DNA from: Sinomonas atrocyanea | GTDB taxonomy: Bacteria; Actinomycetota; Actinomycetes; Actinomycetales; Micrococcaceae | Assembly: GCF_030811715.1 (NCBI RefSeq) | Contig: NZ_JAUSRH010000016.1 | Span: 1-64,000 of the forward strand | DNA length: 64,000 bases | Direction of reading: 5' to 3' | In this document: positions 31,920-40,362 of the stretch, piece by piece | How the letters are laid out: the number at the start of each line of letters is the position of its first letter | Numbering within the stretch: position 1 is the stretch's first letter | Position numbers and translations under genes: made by a program | The notes under the pieces: generated by a model | What the model was told of the DNA's origin: nothing | What the model saw: only the letters and a program-made list of their open reading frames with translations | Databases searched by the model: none

Positions 31920-32570
31920 ATGAGCACCCTCGTGAAAGACCTCGGGCGCGTCACGGTGCGCCGGATCTCCGTGAGCGACATGGACAACAACGTCTACCTC
32001 ATCACGGCCAAGGCCTCAGGAGCCCAGGTCCTCATCGACGCCGCCGACGACCTCCCGGCCATCCGCGCCCTGCTCGCCGAGGGCGCGGCCGATGCGCAGG
32101 GACCGGCGAAGCTCGCCCTGATCGCGACGACGCACCAGCACTGGGACCATGTCCGGGCGCTCGAGGGGCTCGTGGAGGAGACGGGCGCGCCGGTCGCCGC
32201 CGGCCGGCAGGACGTGTCCGGAATCCCCGCCCCGGTCGGGGTCGTCCTCGACCACGGCGACGTGGGCACCTTCGACGGGTTCGAGCTGACCGCCGTCCAC
32301 CTGCGGGGGCACACGCCGGGATCGATCGCCTACGTGCTGGCCGAGCCCGGCTCGGCGCCGCTCATCTTCTCCGGCGACTCCCTCTTCCCCGGCGGCATCG
32401 GGAACACCCAGCAGGACCCCGACCGCTTCGCGCTCCTCTACGGCGACGTCGTCGAGCGCCTGTTCGGCGCGTACCCGGACGAGTCCGAGGTCCACCCCGG
32501 ACACGGCAAGCCCACCACGCTCGGCGCCGAGCGGCCGCACCTGGCCGAGTGGAAGGAGCGGGGCTGGTAG
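31920..32570 (+). CDS. MBL-fold metallo-hydrolase (glyoxalase II-like)
   Basis: A 216-residue metallo-beta-lactamase-fold hydrolase. The metal motif THQHWDH near residue 62 (H-x-H-x-D-H) is intact, followed by HLRGHTPGS near 120 and FSGDSLFPGGIGNT near 150, ending with HPGHGKPTTLG. This pattern is typical of actinobacterial hydroxyacylglutathione hydrolase-like enzymes; since these bacteria use mycothiol rather than glutathione, a mycothiol-linked thioester substrate is possible but unproven. Probably leaderless. An amidohydrolase gene starts 5 bp after its stop. Confidence 0.88.
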   Translation: MSTLVKDLGRVTVRRISVSDMDNNVYLITAKASGAQVLIDAADDLPAIRALLAEGAADAQGPAKLALIATTHQHWDHVRALEGLVEETGAPVAAGRQDVSGIPAPVGVVLDHGDVGTFDGFELTAVHLRGHTPGSIAYVLAEPGSAPLIFSGDSLFPGGIGNTQQDPDRFALLYGDVVERLFGAYPDESEVHPGHGKPTTLGAERPHLAEWKERGW

Positions 32571-32575
32571 CCGGC

Positions 32576-33484
32576 ATGCCCACCAGCCCGGGGCCCGCCA
32601 CCGACGCCGAGATCCCCGCCTACCTCGGGCGGCTCGGCATCCCGGCGCTCGCGGACATCCACGTCCACTTCCTGCCGCCGGCGGTCCTCGCGAAGGTCTG
32701 GGCCTACTTCGACCAGGCGGAAGAACGCTACGGATGGGCGTGGCCGATCACCTACAGGACCGGCGAGGAGGAGCGCCTGCGGATCGCCCGCGGCCTCGGG
32801 CTCGCCGCGATCCCGGCGCTCACGTATGCGCACAGGCCCGGCATGGCAGCGTGGCTCAACCACTGGTGTGCGGACTTCGCCTCGCGGGTCCCCGACGCCG
32901 TCCACTGCGGCACGATGTACCCGGAGCCCGAGGCCGGCGAGTACGTGGGCCAGGCCCTCACCGCAGGGGCACGGCTGTTCAAGGTCCACCTCCAGGTGGG
33001 CCGGTTCGGACCGGACGATCCCCTGCTCGAGCCTGCATGGGCCCAGCTCGAGGAGGCCGGGGTACCCGTAGTCATGCACGCGGGGTCCAAGCCGCTCCCC
33101 GGGGAGTTCACCGGCCCCCAGCGCGTCGAGGCCCTCCTGCGCCGCCACCCACGGCTCGCGCTCGTGATCGCGCACCTCGGCATGCCGGAATACTGGGAGT
33201 TCGCCGACCTCGCGGCCGCGTACCCGAACGTCCACCTCGACACCACCATGGCTGCGACGGACTTCACCGAGCGGTTCGCTCCCCTTCCCGACGGCTTCCC
33301 CCACCGGCTCGCGGAGCTGGCAGACCGCGTGGTCCTCGGCTCGGACTTCCCGAACATCCCGTACCCGTACGCCCACCAGCTCGACGCGCTCGCGCGGCTC
33401 GGCCTCGGGGACGAGTGGATGCGCAAGGTCCTGTGGCACAACGGGGCCCGGCTCCTCGGCCTGGAGGAACGCGCCGCGTCCTAG
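32576..33484 (+). CDS. Amidohydrolase family 2 protein
   Basis: A 302-residue TIM-barrel metal hydrolase or decarboxylase of the Amidohydrolase_2 (ACMSD-like) family. The metal-binding pattern is complete: DIHVHF near residue 27, VVMHAGSK near 166, VIAHLGMPE near 200 and LGSDFPNIPYP near 257. The ATG at 32576 was taken because upstream codons overlap the metallo-hydrolase stop. Substrate unknown. It follows the MBL gene closely, so the two likely share a transcript. It meets the methyltransferase gene tail to tail: both TAG stops share one CTAG at 33481-33484. Confidence 0.85.
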   Translation: MPTSPGPATDAEIPAYLGRLGIPALADIHVHFLPPAVLAKVWAYFDQAEERYGWAWPITYRTGEEERLRIARGLGLAAIPALTYAHRPGMAAWLNHWCADFASRVPDAVHCGTMYPEPEAGEYVGQALTAGARLFKVHLQVGRFGPDDPLLEPAWAQLEEAGVPVVMHAGSKPLPGEFTGPQRVEALLRRHPRLALVIAHLGMPEYWEFADLAAAYPNVHLDTTMAATDFTERFAPLPDGFPHRLAELADRVVLGSDFPNIPYPYAHQLDALARLGLGDEWMRKVLWHNGARLLGLEERAAS

Positions 33485-34287
33485 GCCCGCCCCGGCCTGC
33501 GCCCCACGCAGAAGATCCGGCGGAAGGGATAGACGGTCGTGAGGACCCCGTCCCGCTCGGACGAGGGGTACGCGTCGTAGAGGAGCTGGTTGTACTGCTC
33601 CTCGAACTGGGCGGCCTCGGCGGGAGAGAGCGCATCGAGCACGGGGCGCAGGCCCGTGCCGCGCACCCAGTTGAGGACGGCGTCCTCCCCGGTGAGGAGC
33701 TGGCAGTACGTCGTCTCCCAGACGTCTGCATCCCAGCCGGCGTCGAGCATGAGCTCGAGGTAGGCCCGGGGCTCGGACACCGGGTCGGTATGACGGAGCA
33801 CCCCGCGGAGGCGGTGGTCCCACTGCGAGGACTCGGCGAGCTCGCGCATGAGGGTGTGGGAGGGGGCCGAGAAGTTGCCGGGCACCTGGACGGCCAGCCA
33901 CGCGCCGGGCGCGAGCTGTTCGAGCCAGCGGCCCATGAGGCCCTGGTGCCCGGGCACCCACTGGAGGGCGGCGTTCGAGACGACCACGTCGACGTCGTCC
34001 TCCGGCTCCCAGTGGAGGATGTCGCCGTGCCGGAACGAGAGCCGGTCGCGCCCAGCGAACCGCGAGCGCGCGGCGTCGAGCATCTCCTCGGAGCTGTCCA
34101 GCCCCTCCACGTGGGCGCCGGGCCAGCGCTCGGCGAGGGTGGCGGTGAGCTCGCCCGGGCCGCAGCCGAGGTCGACGACGCGGCGCGGCGCCTCGGCCGC
34201 GATGCGTCCCGTGAGGTCGTAGAACGGCCTCGAGCGATGGTCCCCGAAGGCGGTGTAGAGGGCCGGGTCCCACGTGGGCGAACTCAT
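33481..34287 (-). CDS. tam: Trans-aconitate 2-methyltransferase-like SAM methyltransferase
   Basis: A 268-residue class I methyltransferase. The SAM motif is VVDLGCGPGELTATLAERWP (near 38-57), motif II LDSSEEMLDAA and motif post-I VVVSNAALQWVPGHQGLM. The overall length and the WQVPGNF-like VQVPGNFSAPSHTLMRELA segment match trans-aconitate methyltransferase, which detoxifies trans-aconitate leaking from the citric acid cycle. The ATG has no ribosome binding site; TAGCGT ends 6 nt upstream. Its stop codon overlaps that of the convergent amidohydrolase gene. Confidence 0.88.
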   Translation of the reverse strand: MSSPTWDPALYTAFGDHRSRPFYDLTGRIAAEAPRRVVDLGCGPGELTATLAERWPGAHVEGLDSSEEMLDAARSRFAGRDRLSFRHGDILHWEPEDDVDVVVSNAALQWVPGHQGLMGRWLEQLAPGAWLAVQVPGNFSAPSHTLMRELAESSQWDHRLRGVLRHTDPVSEPRAYLELMLDAGWDADVWETTYCQLLTGEDAVLNWVRGTGLRPVLDALSPAEAAQFEEQYNQLLYDAYPSSERDGVLTTVYPFRRIFCVGRRPGRA

Positions 34288-34293
34288 GGGACC

Positions 34294-34299
34294 ACGCTA
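34294..34299 (-). promoter_or_regulatory. -10 element TAGCGT of tam
   Basis: TAGCGT ends 6 nt before the tam ATG on the minus strand. The divergent helicase gene has its own -10 candidate TAGTCT at 34307-34312, 9 nt before its ATG. Confidence 0.5.
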
Positions 34300-34321
34300 A
34301 TCCGGATAGTCTGGGGGCGCC

Positions 34322-36883
34322 ATGCGACTCGACACCCTGATCCCCGCGCCGTCCTCCCGCCCCGACTCCGGACAGTCCCTGGAGGACAGGGTCTACGACG
34401 CGTTCGTCGGCTGGGCCGAGGCCCGCGGGCTCTCCCTCTACCCCGCGCAGGACGAGGCGGTGCTCGAGATCGTCTCCGGCTCGAACGTGATCCTCGCGAC
34501 GCCGACCGGCTCCGGCAAGTCCCTCGTGGCCGTCGCGGCGCACTTCCACGGCCTCGCGACGGGCCAGCGCAGCTACTACACCGCCCCGATCAAGGCGCTC
34601 GTGTCGGAGAAGTTCTTCGCGCTGTGCGAGATCTTCGGCGCCGAGAACGTCGGCATGGTCACGGGCGACTCGTCGGTGAACCCCGACGCCCCGATCATCT
34701 GCTGCACCGCGGAGATCCTCGCCAACCACGCCCTGCGCCTCGGCGACGCCGCCGAGCTCGGTCCGGTGATCATGGACGAGTTCCACTTCTACTCCGACCC
34801 ACAGCGAGGCTGGGCCTGGCAGGTGCCCCTCCTCGAGCTCCCCCAGGCGCAGTTCCTCCTCATGAGCGCCACGCTCGGGGATGTCAGCCGCTTCGAGCGC
34901 GAGCTCACCGAGCGCACCGGGCGGACGACGACGACCGTCGCCCACGCGGAACGGCCCATCCCGCTGCACTACTACTACGAGGAGAAGCCCGTCCACGAGA
35001 CGCTCGAGGAGCTGCTCGCGACGAAGCAGGTCCCCGTCTACGTGGTGCACTTCAGCCAGCTCGAGGCGATCGAGCGGGCCCAGCAGCTCATGAGCGTGAA
35101 CATGTGCACGCGCGAGGAGAAGGACCGGATCGCCGAGCTGATCGCCGGATTCCGGTTCGCGGCGGGGTTCGGCAAGACGCTCAACCGGCTGGTCCGGCAC
35201 GGCATCGGGGTGCACCACGCGGGCATGCTGCCCAAGTACCGACGCCTCGTCGAGCAGCTCGCGCAGGCGGGCCTGCTCAAGGTCATCTGCGGGACGGACA
35301 CCCTCGGCGTCGGGATCAACGTGCCGATCCGCACCGTCCTGCTCACCGCGCTGAGCAAGTTCGACGGCACGCGCACGCGGCACCTCAACGCCCGGGAGTT
35401 CCACCAGATCGCCGGGCGCGCGGGGCGGGCCGGCTACGACACGGCTGGGACCGTCGTCGTGCAGGCCCCCGAGCACGTCGTGGAGAACAACCGGGCCATG
35501 GAGAAGGCGCGGGCGAAGTTCGGCGACGATGCGCGCAAGCTCCGCCAGGTCGTGAAGAAGAAGCCGCCCGAGGGGTTCGTCTCGTGGGGCCGGCCGACGT
35601 TCGAGAAGCTCGTCGAGGCCGCCCCGGAGCCGCTGAGCTCAAGCTTCACCGTGACCCACGCGATGCTCCTGAATCTCATGGCGCGTCCCGGCAATCCCTT
35701 CACGGCGGCGCACCGGCTCCTCACCGAGAACCACGAGCCGCGGCCCGTCCAGCTGCGCCTCATGCGCCGGGCCCTCGGGATCCTCCGCGAGCTCATCGCC
35801 GCCGACGTGGTCGAGCGGATCCCCGACGCCGAGCTCACCGACGCCCAACGGGCGAGCGGGCACACGCTGCGCCTGACCGTGGACCTGCAGGAGAACTTCG
35901 CGCTCAACCAGCCGCTCTCCCCGTTCGCGCTCGCGGCCCTGGACCTGCTGGACCCGGACTCCCCCTCCTACGCCCTCGACGTCGTCTCCGTCATCGAGGC
36001 CACGCTCGAGAAGCCGCGGCAGATCCTCTCGGCACAGCTCAAGCGCGCCAAGACCGAGGCGGTCGCCGCGATGAAGGCCGAGGGCATGGAGTACACCGAG
36101 CGGATGAACGCGCTCGACGCCGTCACCTATCCGGAGCCCCTCAAGGAACTGCTCGAGGCCGCGTTCGAGACCTACCGCCGGCACGCTCCCTGGGTGGGCG
36201 ACTTCGAGCTCGCACCGAAGTCGGTGGTCCGGGACATGTACGAGCGGGCCATGGACTTCGGCGAGTTCGTCCAGTTCTACGGCCTCGCCCGCAGCGAGGG
36301 AATCGTGCTGCGCTACCTGACCGACGCGTTCAAGGCCCTGCGCCAGACCGTCCCGCAGGATGCGCTGCGCGAGGACCTCGAGGACCTCATCGCGTGGCTC
36401 GGCGAGCTGGTCCGCCAGGTAGACTCCTCGCTCCTGGACGAGTGGGAGGAGCTCACGAGCGGCAAGGACCTGCACGCCCACGACGCCCCGCCCCCTCCCC
36501 CGCCGGCGCTCACCTCCAACGTGCGCGCCTTCCGGGTCATGGTGCGCAACGAGCTGTTCCGACGGGTCGAGCTGTTCGCCGACGAGGACTCGGACGCGCT
36601 CGCCGCGCTGGACGGGGACGAAGGATTCGGGGTCGCCGCGTGGGAGGACGCGCTCGACGCCTACTTCGAGGAGCACGAGGACATCGGCACCGGCCCGGAC
36701 GCGCGCGGGCCGCAGCTGCTCGTCATCGACGAGCAGCCTGGCGTGTGGCACGTGCGGCAGATCTTCGAGGACCCCGCGGGCAACCGCGACTGGGGCTTCT
36801 CCGCCGACGTGGACCTCGCCGCGAGCGACGCCGCGGGCAGCGCCGTGATCCGTCTGACCGCGGTGGGGCGGCTCGGGGGCTAG
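34322..36883 (+). CDS. DEAD/DEAH-box helicase with C-terminal DUF3516
   Basis: An 853-residue superfamily II helicase. Motif I is ATPTGSGKSL (near 60-69), motif II MDEFHF in place of the usual DExH, motif III MSATLGD, and motif VI HQIAGRAGRAGYD near 365, as in Ski2/Mtr4-like RNA helicases. The large C-terminal half (about 480-850) is the actinobacterial DUF3516 region. RNA unwinding or decay is plausible but undemonstrated. A TAGTCT at 34307-34312 ends 9 nt before the ATG, so the leader would be nearly absent. A GNAT gene follows 10 bp after the stop. Confidence 0.88.
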   Translation: MRLDTLIPAPSSRPDSGQSLEDRVYDAFVGWAEARGLSLYPAQDEAVLEIVSGSNVILATPTGSGKSLVAVAAHFHGLATGQRSYYTAPIKALVSEKFFALCEIFGAENVGMVTGDSSVNPDAPIICCTAEILANHALRLGDAAELGPVIMDEFHFYSDPQRGWAWQVPLLELPQAQFLLMSATLGDVSRFERELTERTGRTTTTVAHAERPIPLHYYYEEKPVHETLEELLATKQVPVYVVHFSQLEAIERAQQLMSVNMCTREEKDRIAELIAGFRFAAGFGKTLNRLVRHGIGVHHAGMLPKYRRLVEQLAQAGLLKVICGTDTLGVGINVPIRTVLLTALSKFDGTRTRHLNAREFHQIAGRAGRAGYDTAGTVVVQAPEHVVENNRAMEKARAKFGDDARKLRQVVKKKPPEGFVSWGRPTFEKLVEAAPEPLSSSFTVTHAMLLNLMARPGNPFTAAHRLLTENHEPRPVQLRLMRRALGILRELIAADVVERIPDAELTDAQRASGHTLRLTVDLQENFALNQPLSPFALAALDLLDPDSPSYALDVVSVIEATLEKPRQILSAQLKRAKTEAVAAMKAEGMEYTERMNALDAVTYPEPLKELLEAAFETYRRHAPWVGDFELAPKSVVRDMYERAMDFGEFVQFYGLARSEGIVLRYLTDAFKALRQTVPQDALREDLEDLIAWLGELVRQVDSSLLDEWEELTSGKDLHAHDAPPPPPPALTSNVRAFRVMVRNELFRRVELFADEDSDALAALDGDEGFGVAAWEDALDAYFEEHEDIGTGPDARGPQLLVIDEQPGVWHVRQIFEDPAGNRDWGFSADVDLAASDAAGSAVIRLTAVGRLGG

Positions 36884-36893
36884 GTTGGGAGGC

Positions 36894-37418
36894 ATGACCG
36901 TTTCCACCACCGCACTCCTCCGGCCCGCCGAGCCCGCCGACGTCCCCGTCATCCTCGAACTCATCCACGAGCTCGCGGTCTACGAGAAGGAGCCGGACGC
37001 GGTGAAGAACACCGCGGAGGCACTCGAGGCGCAGCTGTTCGGCGAGAACCCGGCGATCTTCGCCCACGTGGTCGAGGACCGCTCCAGCGCCGGCTCGCCG
37101 GAGGTCATGGGCTTCGCCCTGTGGTTCCTGAACTACTCGACGTGGGAGGGCACCCACGGGATCTACCTCGAGGACCTCTACGTCCGCCCGGCCGCCCGCG
37201 GCCGGGGCTACGGCAAGGCGCTGCTGGCCGAGCTCGCGCGGATCGCCGTGGAGCGCGGCTACGCACGGGTCGAGTGGGCCGTGCTGAAGTGGAACGAGCC
37301 CTCCATCGGCTTCTACCGCAGCCTGGGCGCCGCGCCGATGGAGGAATGGGACACGTTCCGCCTCACCGGGTCCGCCCTCGCGGAGTTCGGGGCATCCGCG
37401 GCAGGGTCGGCGGGGTGA
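36894..37418 (+). CDS. GNAT-family N-acetyltransferase (diamine acetyltransferase-like)
   Basis: A 174-residue single GNAT domain. The acetyl-CoA binding motif A is LYVRPAARGRGYGKALL (near 95-111), and the C-terminal LKWNEPSIGFYRSLGA is characteristic of spermidine/spermine or thialysine acetyltransferases. Polyamine or amino acid acetylation is therefore likely. The ATG at 36894 has GGGAGG right upstream; a TTG three codons earlier is not needed. Its stop overlaps the next gene (GTGA). Confidence 0.88.
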   Translation: MTVSTTALLRPAEPADVPVILELIHELAVYEKEPDAVKNTAEALEAQLFGENPAIFAHVVEDRSSAGSPEVMGFALWFLNYSTWEGTHGIYLEDLYVRPAARGRGYGKALLAELARIAVERGYARVEWAVLKWNEPSIGFYRSLGAAPMEEWDTFRLTGSALAEFGASAAGSAG

Positions 37419-38779
37419 GCACGACGGCGGGTGGGTGCCCGAGCAGGGCCGGTGCGGCGCCGTCGTCCGCCCACCGCATCGTCGGAGCGCACGAGTTCCG
37501 CGGAATGCGCACCGTGGAGCACGTCTTCGCGGTGCCGCTCGACCACGGACGGCCCGACGGTGAACTCATCGAGGTGTTCGCGCGCGAGTACGTGGCCGCA
37601 GCGCACTCCGCCGGCGCCGTCGAGCGCCTGCCGTGGCTCGTCTTCCTCCAGGGCGGCCCCGGTGGCCGCGGCGGGCGGGTGACGAGCCTGAGCGGCTGGA
37701 TGAAGGCCGCGGCCAAGGACTTCCGGATCCTCATGCTCGACCAGCGCGGCACCGGCCTCTCGACCCCCGCGGACCGCACCACCCTCCCCCGCCGCGGCGG
37801 ACCGGCCGCGCAGGCCGCATACCTCGGGCACTTCAGGGCGGACTCGATCGTGCTCGACTGCGAGGTGATCCGGCGGGCGCTCGGGTCGGGGCCGTGGACC
37901 GTGTTCGGGCAGAGCTTCGGCGGGTTCTGCGCCCTCAGCTACCTCTCCTTCGCCCCGCAGGGGGTGCGGCGCGCGATCATCACCGGCGGCCTCGCACCCC
38001 TGGACGGCCCGGCGGAGCGCGTCTACCGGGCCACCTACGCGCGGGTCGCCGATCGCAATGCCGAGTACTTCGGCTGGTACCCGGATGACCGGGCACGGGT
38101 GACCGAGGTCATGGCCCACCTGGGGTCGGCCGAGGAGCGACTCCCGTCCGGCGAACGGCTCACGCCCGAGCGCTTCCAACTCGTCGGGAGCCTGCTGGGC
38201 GGCAACACGCGCGTGGACCAGCTGCACTACCTGCTCGAGGATGCCTTCACCCTCGGCACCGACGGGCAGCGCCTCTCCGACGCATTCCTGGCCCAGGTGC
38301 ACTCCCTCGTGACGAGGGCTCCGAACCCGCTCTACGCCGTGCTGCACGAGGCCATCTACGCCCAGGGCGAGGCCACTGACTGGGCCGCGTGGCGCGTTCT
38401 GGACGAGCATCCCGAGTTCCGTCCCGACGCCGCCGAGCCGCTGCTGCTCGGCGAGATGGTGATGCCGTGGTACTTCGAGCAGGATCCCGCACTCGTGCCG
38501 CTGGCCGAGGCTGCGCGCCTCCTGGCCGAGCGGTCCGACTGGGGGCCGCTGTACGATCCGGCCCGGCTCGCGGCGAACGAGGTGCCGGTCGCCGCCGCCG
38601 TGTACCGCGACGACATCTTCGTGGACCGTGGCCTCTCGCTCGAGACGGCAGGGCGCGTGCGCGGGCTCGACGTCTGGGAGACCGGCGACTTCCACCACGA
38701 CGGCATCTCGGACGACGGCGAGGCGATCTTCGCGCGGCTCCTGGCGATGGCAGACCCCGACCCCACTCAGGGCGGGTGA
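37415..38779 (+). CDS. pip: Proline iminopeptidase-like alpha/beta hydrolase (S33)
   Basis: A 454-residue alpha/beta hydrolase. The oxyanion motif FLQGGPGGRG (near 82-91), DQRGTGLSTP (near 110) and nucleophile elbow GQSFGG (near 168) match prolyl aminopeptidases of MEROPS family S33; the acid and His are expected in YRDDIFVD and DFHHDG near the C-terminus. It would release N-terminal proline from peptides in the cytosol, since no signal peptide is seen. The GTG overlaps the GNAT stop, giving translational coupling. It is about 30 residues longer at the N-terminus than the catalytic core needs. Confidence 0.88.
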   Translation: MSTTAGGCPSRAGAAPSSAHRIVGAHEFRGMRTVEHVFAVPLDHGRPDGELIEVFAREYVAAAHSAGAVERLPWLVFLQGGPGGRGGRVTSLSGWMKAAAKDFRILMLDQRGTGLSTPADRTTLPRRGGPAAQAAYLGHFRADSIVLDCEVIRRALGSGPWTVFGQSFGGFCALSYLSFAPQGVRRAIITGGLAPLDGPAERVYRATYARVADRNAEYFGWYPDDRARVTEVMAHLGSAEERLPSGERLTPERFQLVGSLLGGNTRVDQLHYLLEDAFTLGTDGQRLSDAFLAQVHSLVTRAPNPLYAVLHEAIYAQGEATDWAAWRVLDEHPEFRPDAAEPLLLGEMVMPWYFEQDPALVPLAEAARLLAERSDWGPLYDPARLAANEVPVAAAVYRDDIFVDRGLSLETAGRVRGLDVWETGDFHHDGISDDGEAIFARLLAMADPDPTQGG

Positions 38780-38795
38780 CGGGCGCCGCCGAGGA

Positions 38796-38818
38796 ATGTC
38801 GGACCCCCGTGATGGGAT
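38796..38818 (+). promoter_or_regulatory. Possible RecA-independent damage promoter of the DUF222-HNH gene
   Basis: ATGTCGGAC (38796-38804), 8 bp, then TGGGAT (38813-38818), which ends 6 nt before the ATG. The TGTCGG core and spacing fit the published mycobacterial pattern TTGTCRGTG-N8-TANNNT, but the hexamer has TG instead of TA. Confidence 0.4.
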
Positions 38819-38824
38819 GAATCC

Positions 38825-40297
38825 ATGGAGGGGTACTGCGGTTCGGCGCACGACGGCGAGTGGTCGCCGTCGCGTGACCATGTGCCGCGGTCACTGCCCC
38901 CGGAGGGGCCGGATGATGACCCGCTGTGCTGGGCGGAGGCGTGGGACCCTGCTCCCGCTGACGCGGAGGCCCTGAGCGAGCCCTCCCGGCGCGCGGCGGA
39001 GCGGGTCTTCAGGATCGACTCACTCGTGGGCGGGCTCTCGGTGTGCAGGGCCGTGGAGTCCCAGCTCCACGCCGACCGGGCGAGGAGTGTCCGGCGGATC
39101 GCAGTGCTGCTGGGAGCGGAGTCGGCGGACCCGATGGAACGGCTCGAGGCGCCCTCGCTCGCCGCCGCCGAGGTCGCCGCGGAGCTGTTCCTCCCGCCGC
39201 GTGCCGCTCGGGCGCTCGTCGCCGAGTGCCTGGCCCTCACCGAGCCCGCAGCCGCGCCTCTGCTGGCCGCGCTCGACGACGCCCGCATCGACCGGGAGCG
39301 GGCCAGGACGATCCTGAGCGCGTCAGCCTGCGTGCCCGATGCGGCGGTCGCCGAGTTCATCCACCGCGCGATCCGCCTAGCCTCAGCGGAGCCCTCGCCC
39401 GGCGAGTCGGCGGTCCGCACTGCGGTGCCGTTATCGGTGCCGGCACTGCGGCGGTCCCTGCGGCGGCTCGCCGAGGAGTACTCCGCCGACGCCTTGGCCG
39501 CGCGGTCCCGGGCAGCGCGCGAGCACCGCCGGGTCGAGGTGGACCCCTGCGACGATGGGATGTGCCTCCTCACCGCCTATCTGCCTCTCGTCGACGGCGC
39601 CATGATCGACACCAGGCTGCAGGCCGTCGCCCAAGCACAGGCCGCCGACGACCCCCGGACCACGGCCCAGAAGCGCGCGGACGCGTTCACGGGCCTGCTC
39701 CTCGCGCCGGTGTCGGGGACCATGTCCGAGCCACGCGGCGGCGTCCGCACGGAGATCGTCGTGACCATCCCGTACGGCACTGTCCTTCCAACCCCCGGTC
39801 CCGCCACACCCGGCTCCTCGGCGACGGGGCTGAAGCTCGCGGAGGCTCCTGCAGAGATCCAGGGCTACGGGCTCGTCGATGCCGAGACTGCGCGGTCGCT
39901 GGCCGCCCATGCGGCCACCTGGGTGGGCGCTGTCATCGACCCGAACGCCGGTGTCCCCTTGGCACTCGGCCGCACCCGCTACACACCGCCGCCCGCGCTG
40001 CGCCGCTACCTCGCGCTCAGAGACGCCGGCTGCACCTTCCCAGGATGCGACGCCCCGCACCCGCGCACGGAGGCAGACCACCTCCGTGAGTGGTCACACG
40101 GCGGCAGCACGGGTCGGGACAACCTCGCCCTCCTCTGCCCCGAGCACCACCGCATCAAGACGCTCGGGCACTGGAAAGCGGAGAACGACGTCCCGGCGGG
40201 CACGACGGTCTGGACCTCGTGCCTCGGCCGCACCCACGTCACACGCGGCACGCCCCCGGCGCCACCACCTCGGCCTCCGCAACCGCCCCCGTTCTGA
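38825..40297 (+). CDS. DUF222 and HNH endonuclease domain protein
   Basis: A 490-residue protein of the actinobacterial 13E12-like family: a long Ala/Arg-rich DUF222 region (about 60-330) followed by an HNH nuclease near 395-450 with C-TFPGC, EADHLREW (the HNH histidine) and CPEHHRIKT. Such genes occur in many copies in actinobacterial genomes and their function is unresolved; some mycobacterial copies respond to DNA damage. The C-terminus is Pro-rich. No ribosome binding site precedes the ATG. No terminal repeats or transposase flank it, so I treat it as a standalone gene rather than a mobile element. Confidence 0.88.
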   Translation: MEGYCGSAHDGEWSPSRDHVPRSLPPEGPDDDPLCWAEAWDPAPADAEALSEPSRRAAERVFRIDSLVGGLSVCRAVESQLHADRARSVRRIAVLLGAESADPMERLEAPSLAAAEVAAELFLPPRAARALVAECLALTEPAAAPLLAALDDARIDRERARTILSASACVPDAAVAEFIHRAIRLASAEPSPGESAVRTAVPLSVPALRRSLRRLAEEYSADALAARSRAAREHRRVEVDPCDDGMCLLTAYLPLVDGAMIDTRLQAVAQAQAADDPRTTAQKRADAFTGLLLAPVSGTMSEPRGGVRTEIVVTIPYGTVLPTPGPATPGSSATGLKLAEAPAEIQGYGLVDAETARSLAAHAATWVGAVIDPNAGVPLALGRTRYTPPPALRRYLALRDAGCTFPGCDAPHPRTEADHLREWSHGGSTGRDNLALLCPEHHRIKTLGHWKAENDVPAGTTVWTSCLGRTHVTRGTPPAPPPRPPQPPPF

Positions 40298-40310
40298 GCT
40301 GCAGGGTCTC

Positions 40311-40333
40311 CCATCTCAGCCCATGCTGGGATG
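40311..40333. terminator. Weak hairpin between convergent HNH and MFS genes
   Basis: A stem of about 9 bp with one G-U pair (40311-40320 against 40325-40333), 4-nt loop, in the 65-bp gap between convergent stops. Its role as a terminator is probable from position only. Confidence 0.45.
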
Positions 40334-40362
40334 CGCCCTGAGAACCCGCCGGAGCCAGACCG

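Noticed and set aside
32734-36897. A 1387-codon open frame crossing the amidohydrolase, tam and helicase genes
   Set aside because: It is Arg/Pro/Gly-rich, has no domain, and runs through three well supported genes in another frame.
38825-40297. DUF222-HNH gene as part of an insertion element or intein
   Set aside because: No terminal inverted repeats, target-site duplication or transposase, and it does not interrupt another gene.
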